From NCBI GenBank assembly GCA_024362935.1, contig JANCRA010000172.1, positions 62,001-126,000 on the forward strand: a stretch of DNA of 64,000 nucleotides, written 5' to 3'. Shown here piece after piece: positions 62,979 to 64,000 of the stretch (position 1 is the first letter of the stretch; the number at the start of each line of letters is the position of its first letter). This DNA is from Setophaga petechia. Lineage: Eukaryota > Chordata > Aves > Passeriformes > Parulidae. Below the pieces are notes generated by a model. The model did no database searches and was not told the origin of the DNA. It worked only from the letters and a program-made list of their open reading frames with translations. A program made the translations under genes and the position numbers.

Positions 62979-63250
62979 CTAGAGGCAATGAAATGGTGGC
63001 CAGTTATACAACGGTCCTTTGAAGAAGGTTTCACAGAAATGACATCTGTTGTGCATACAATCCATCTTCCAAGAACTAAAAGAGGTGTTACTAACATTAC
63101 ACTTCCTCATCCAAATCTCTAGGTTCCTTAAATCTGTATGTATTCCATCATAAATAGCATAGTTTTCTTTGTGAAGACACATAGCTTGATTTTTAAGAAC
63201 ATCTTGAAATTCATGCATCTGGACTGGATAAGACATTTCTTCATCTCTAG
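62979..63250 (-). other. Second candidate exon on the minus strand
   Basis: On the minus strand an acceptor-like TTTAGGCCCTAG is followed by an open frame. It reads RDEEMSYPVQMHEFQDVLKN, then about 65 further codons of mixed, soluble-protein composition with many aromatic and charged residues, ending in TAG. A possible but weak donor lies around AATGTTAGTAAC (about 63085-63096). It lies upstream of, and on the same strand as, the candidate at 61831-62133, so the two could be exons of one gene or remnants of a pseudogene. I do not recognise the protein. Confidence 0.2.
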
Positions 63251-64000
63251 GGCCTAAATAAATATTGTTCTAGGGAAGATGAATCTGAATCAGCAATTAA
63301 GAAAAGGGAATCTGCTGAAGGCAAATGTATTTCTTATTTCTTGGCTACAGTATTTGTAGGTGAGGTGTGAAATTTCCACCTTAATGACATGGTATTTGCA
63401 AGTAAGTCAAAGCAAAATATTTGTGCAACGTTCTGCTCATTTTACTCACTCCATTAGTCCTATCACCTTCAAGGAGACCACTGCTATGTACACAACAAGT
63501 GGGATTTTGATTTTTATTCTATTTCAGCCTGCTGCAGTGTGGCTTTTTATGATGACAGACCAGAGAGATATGCATTCTGTAAGTTTAAATGGCATTAACT
63601 CTCCCTAGCTCTAACTGCTTTAATCTTCAAGTTGGTGCTAAATCTTGTACAGCAGCTTTGTATCTGCAGCTGAGGCTGGTGTTCTATTTCCAAAATCCAT
63701 CGACAGTGGAGAAGACCCATTTTCCAACCTGCTTTGGCTTTACCTTGTTACCTACCTGAAGACAAAACTTGACTGCCTCATTTTCTGCAGTGTCACTGGT
63801 AAGATGATATAATGGCAACATTAAGGGGTTTGCAGGCTAAACTAGGCAACACTGCTGAAAGAGAAATCAGAAAACCACCTCTGTTTAAATAAGCAGGAGA
63901 GAAATGGTTGAATCCACACACAGCCTGGTGTTGACAGAGAAATGTGTGTTTATAAATGTGATGAGACCAGTGGCCACTCAGTGATTCCCACACCTGATAC
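63251..64000. other. Unique non-coding sequence to window end
   Basis: No recognisable gene, RNA or repeat. Overlapping frames of 66-82 codons have no recognisable features. Confidence 0.45.

Noticed and set aside
1..64000. CRISPR arrays, bacterial operons, tRNA or rRNA genes
   Set aside because: No regularly spaced identical repeats, no tRNA cloverleaf or A/B-box pair, and no ribosomal sequence noticed. CR1 and LTR content identifies vertebrate nuclear DNA.

Overview
The window looks like non-coding nuclear DNA from a bird, most likely a passerine. This rests on three things: CR1 LINE fragments (the dominant avian retrotransposon) on both strands, two solo LTRs whose layout resembles passerine endogenous-retrovirus LTRs, and an AT-rich, CpG-poor background with microsatellites. 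I see no operons, ribosome-binding sites, CRISPR arrays, tRNA or rRNA genes. No open frame can be defended as an intact protein-coding gene. The longest frames outside repeats are about 120 codons, roughly what chance gives in 64 kb of AT-rich DNA read in six frames.

Layout. 1-6536: unique AT-rich sequence with small tandem duplications and a three-copy octamer-like array at 4379-4426. 6537-9712: a degenerate CR1 on the minus strand, interrupted at 7255-8538 by a solo LTR flanked by an exact 5-bp duplication (CCTCC). 10763-11473: a second solo LTR on the minus strand, 711 bp, with an imperfect 5-bp duplication. 11474-22344: unique sequence with CAA microsatellites and an old local duplication at 21112-21370. 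22345-22740: a CR1 3' end on the plus strand. 22741-42871: unique sequence with a poly-T tract, a very short CR1 scrap near 26.9 kb, a compact G-quadruplex motif at 28066-28082 and a composite CAG/CAA, poly-A and GAAAAAA microsatellite at 30849-30975. 42872-43312: a third well-supported CR1 fragment on the plus strand. 43313-64000: unique sequence with a GAA repeat at 46771-46842, a diverged pair of related elements about 2.2 kb apart (47453-47563 and 49636-49748), several enhancer-like AT-rich stretches, and weak exon-like segments at 57626-57722, 61831-62133 and 62979-63250.

Interpretation. The mobile elements give a clear relative history: the CR1 copy came first, the LTR element then landed in it, and recombination between LTRs removed the internal retroviral region. 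Everything else is best read as intergenic or intronic DNA. The most unusual signals are the two pairs of locally duplicated, diverged elements with no recognisable transposon hallmarks. They could be ancient unclassified repeats or duplicated regulatory elements. I did not find a convincing new multi-gene system.
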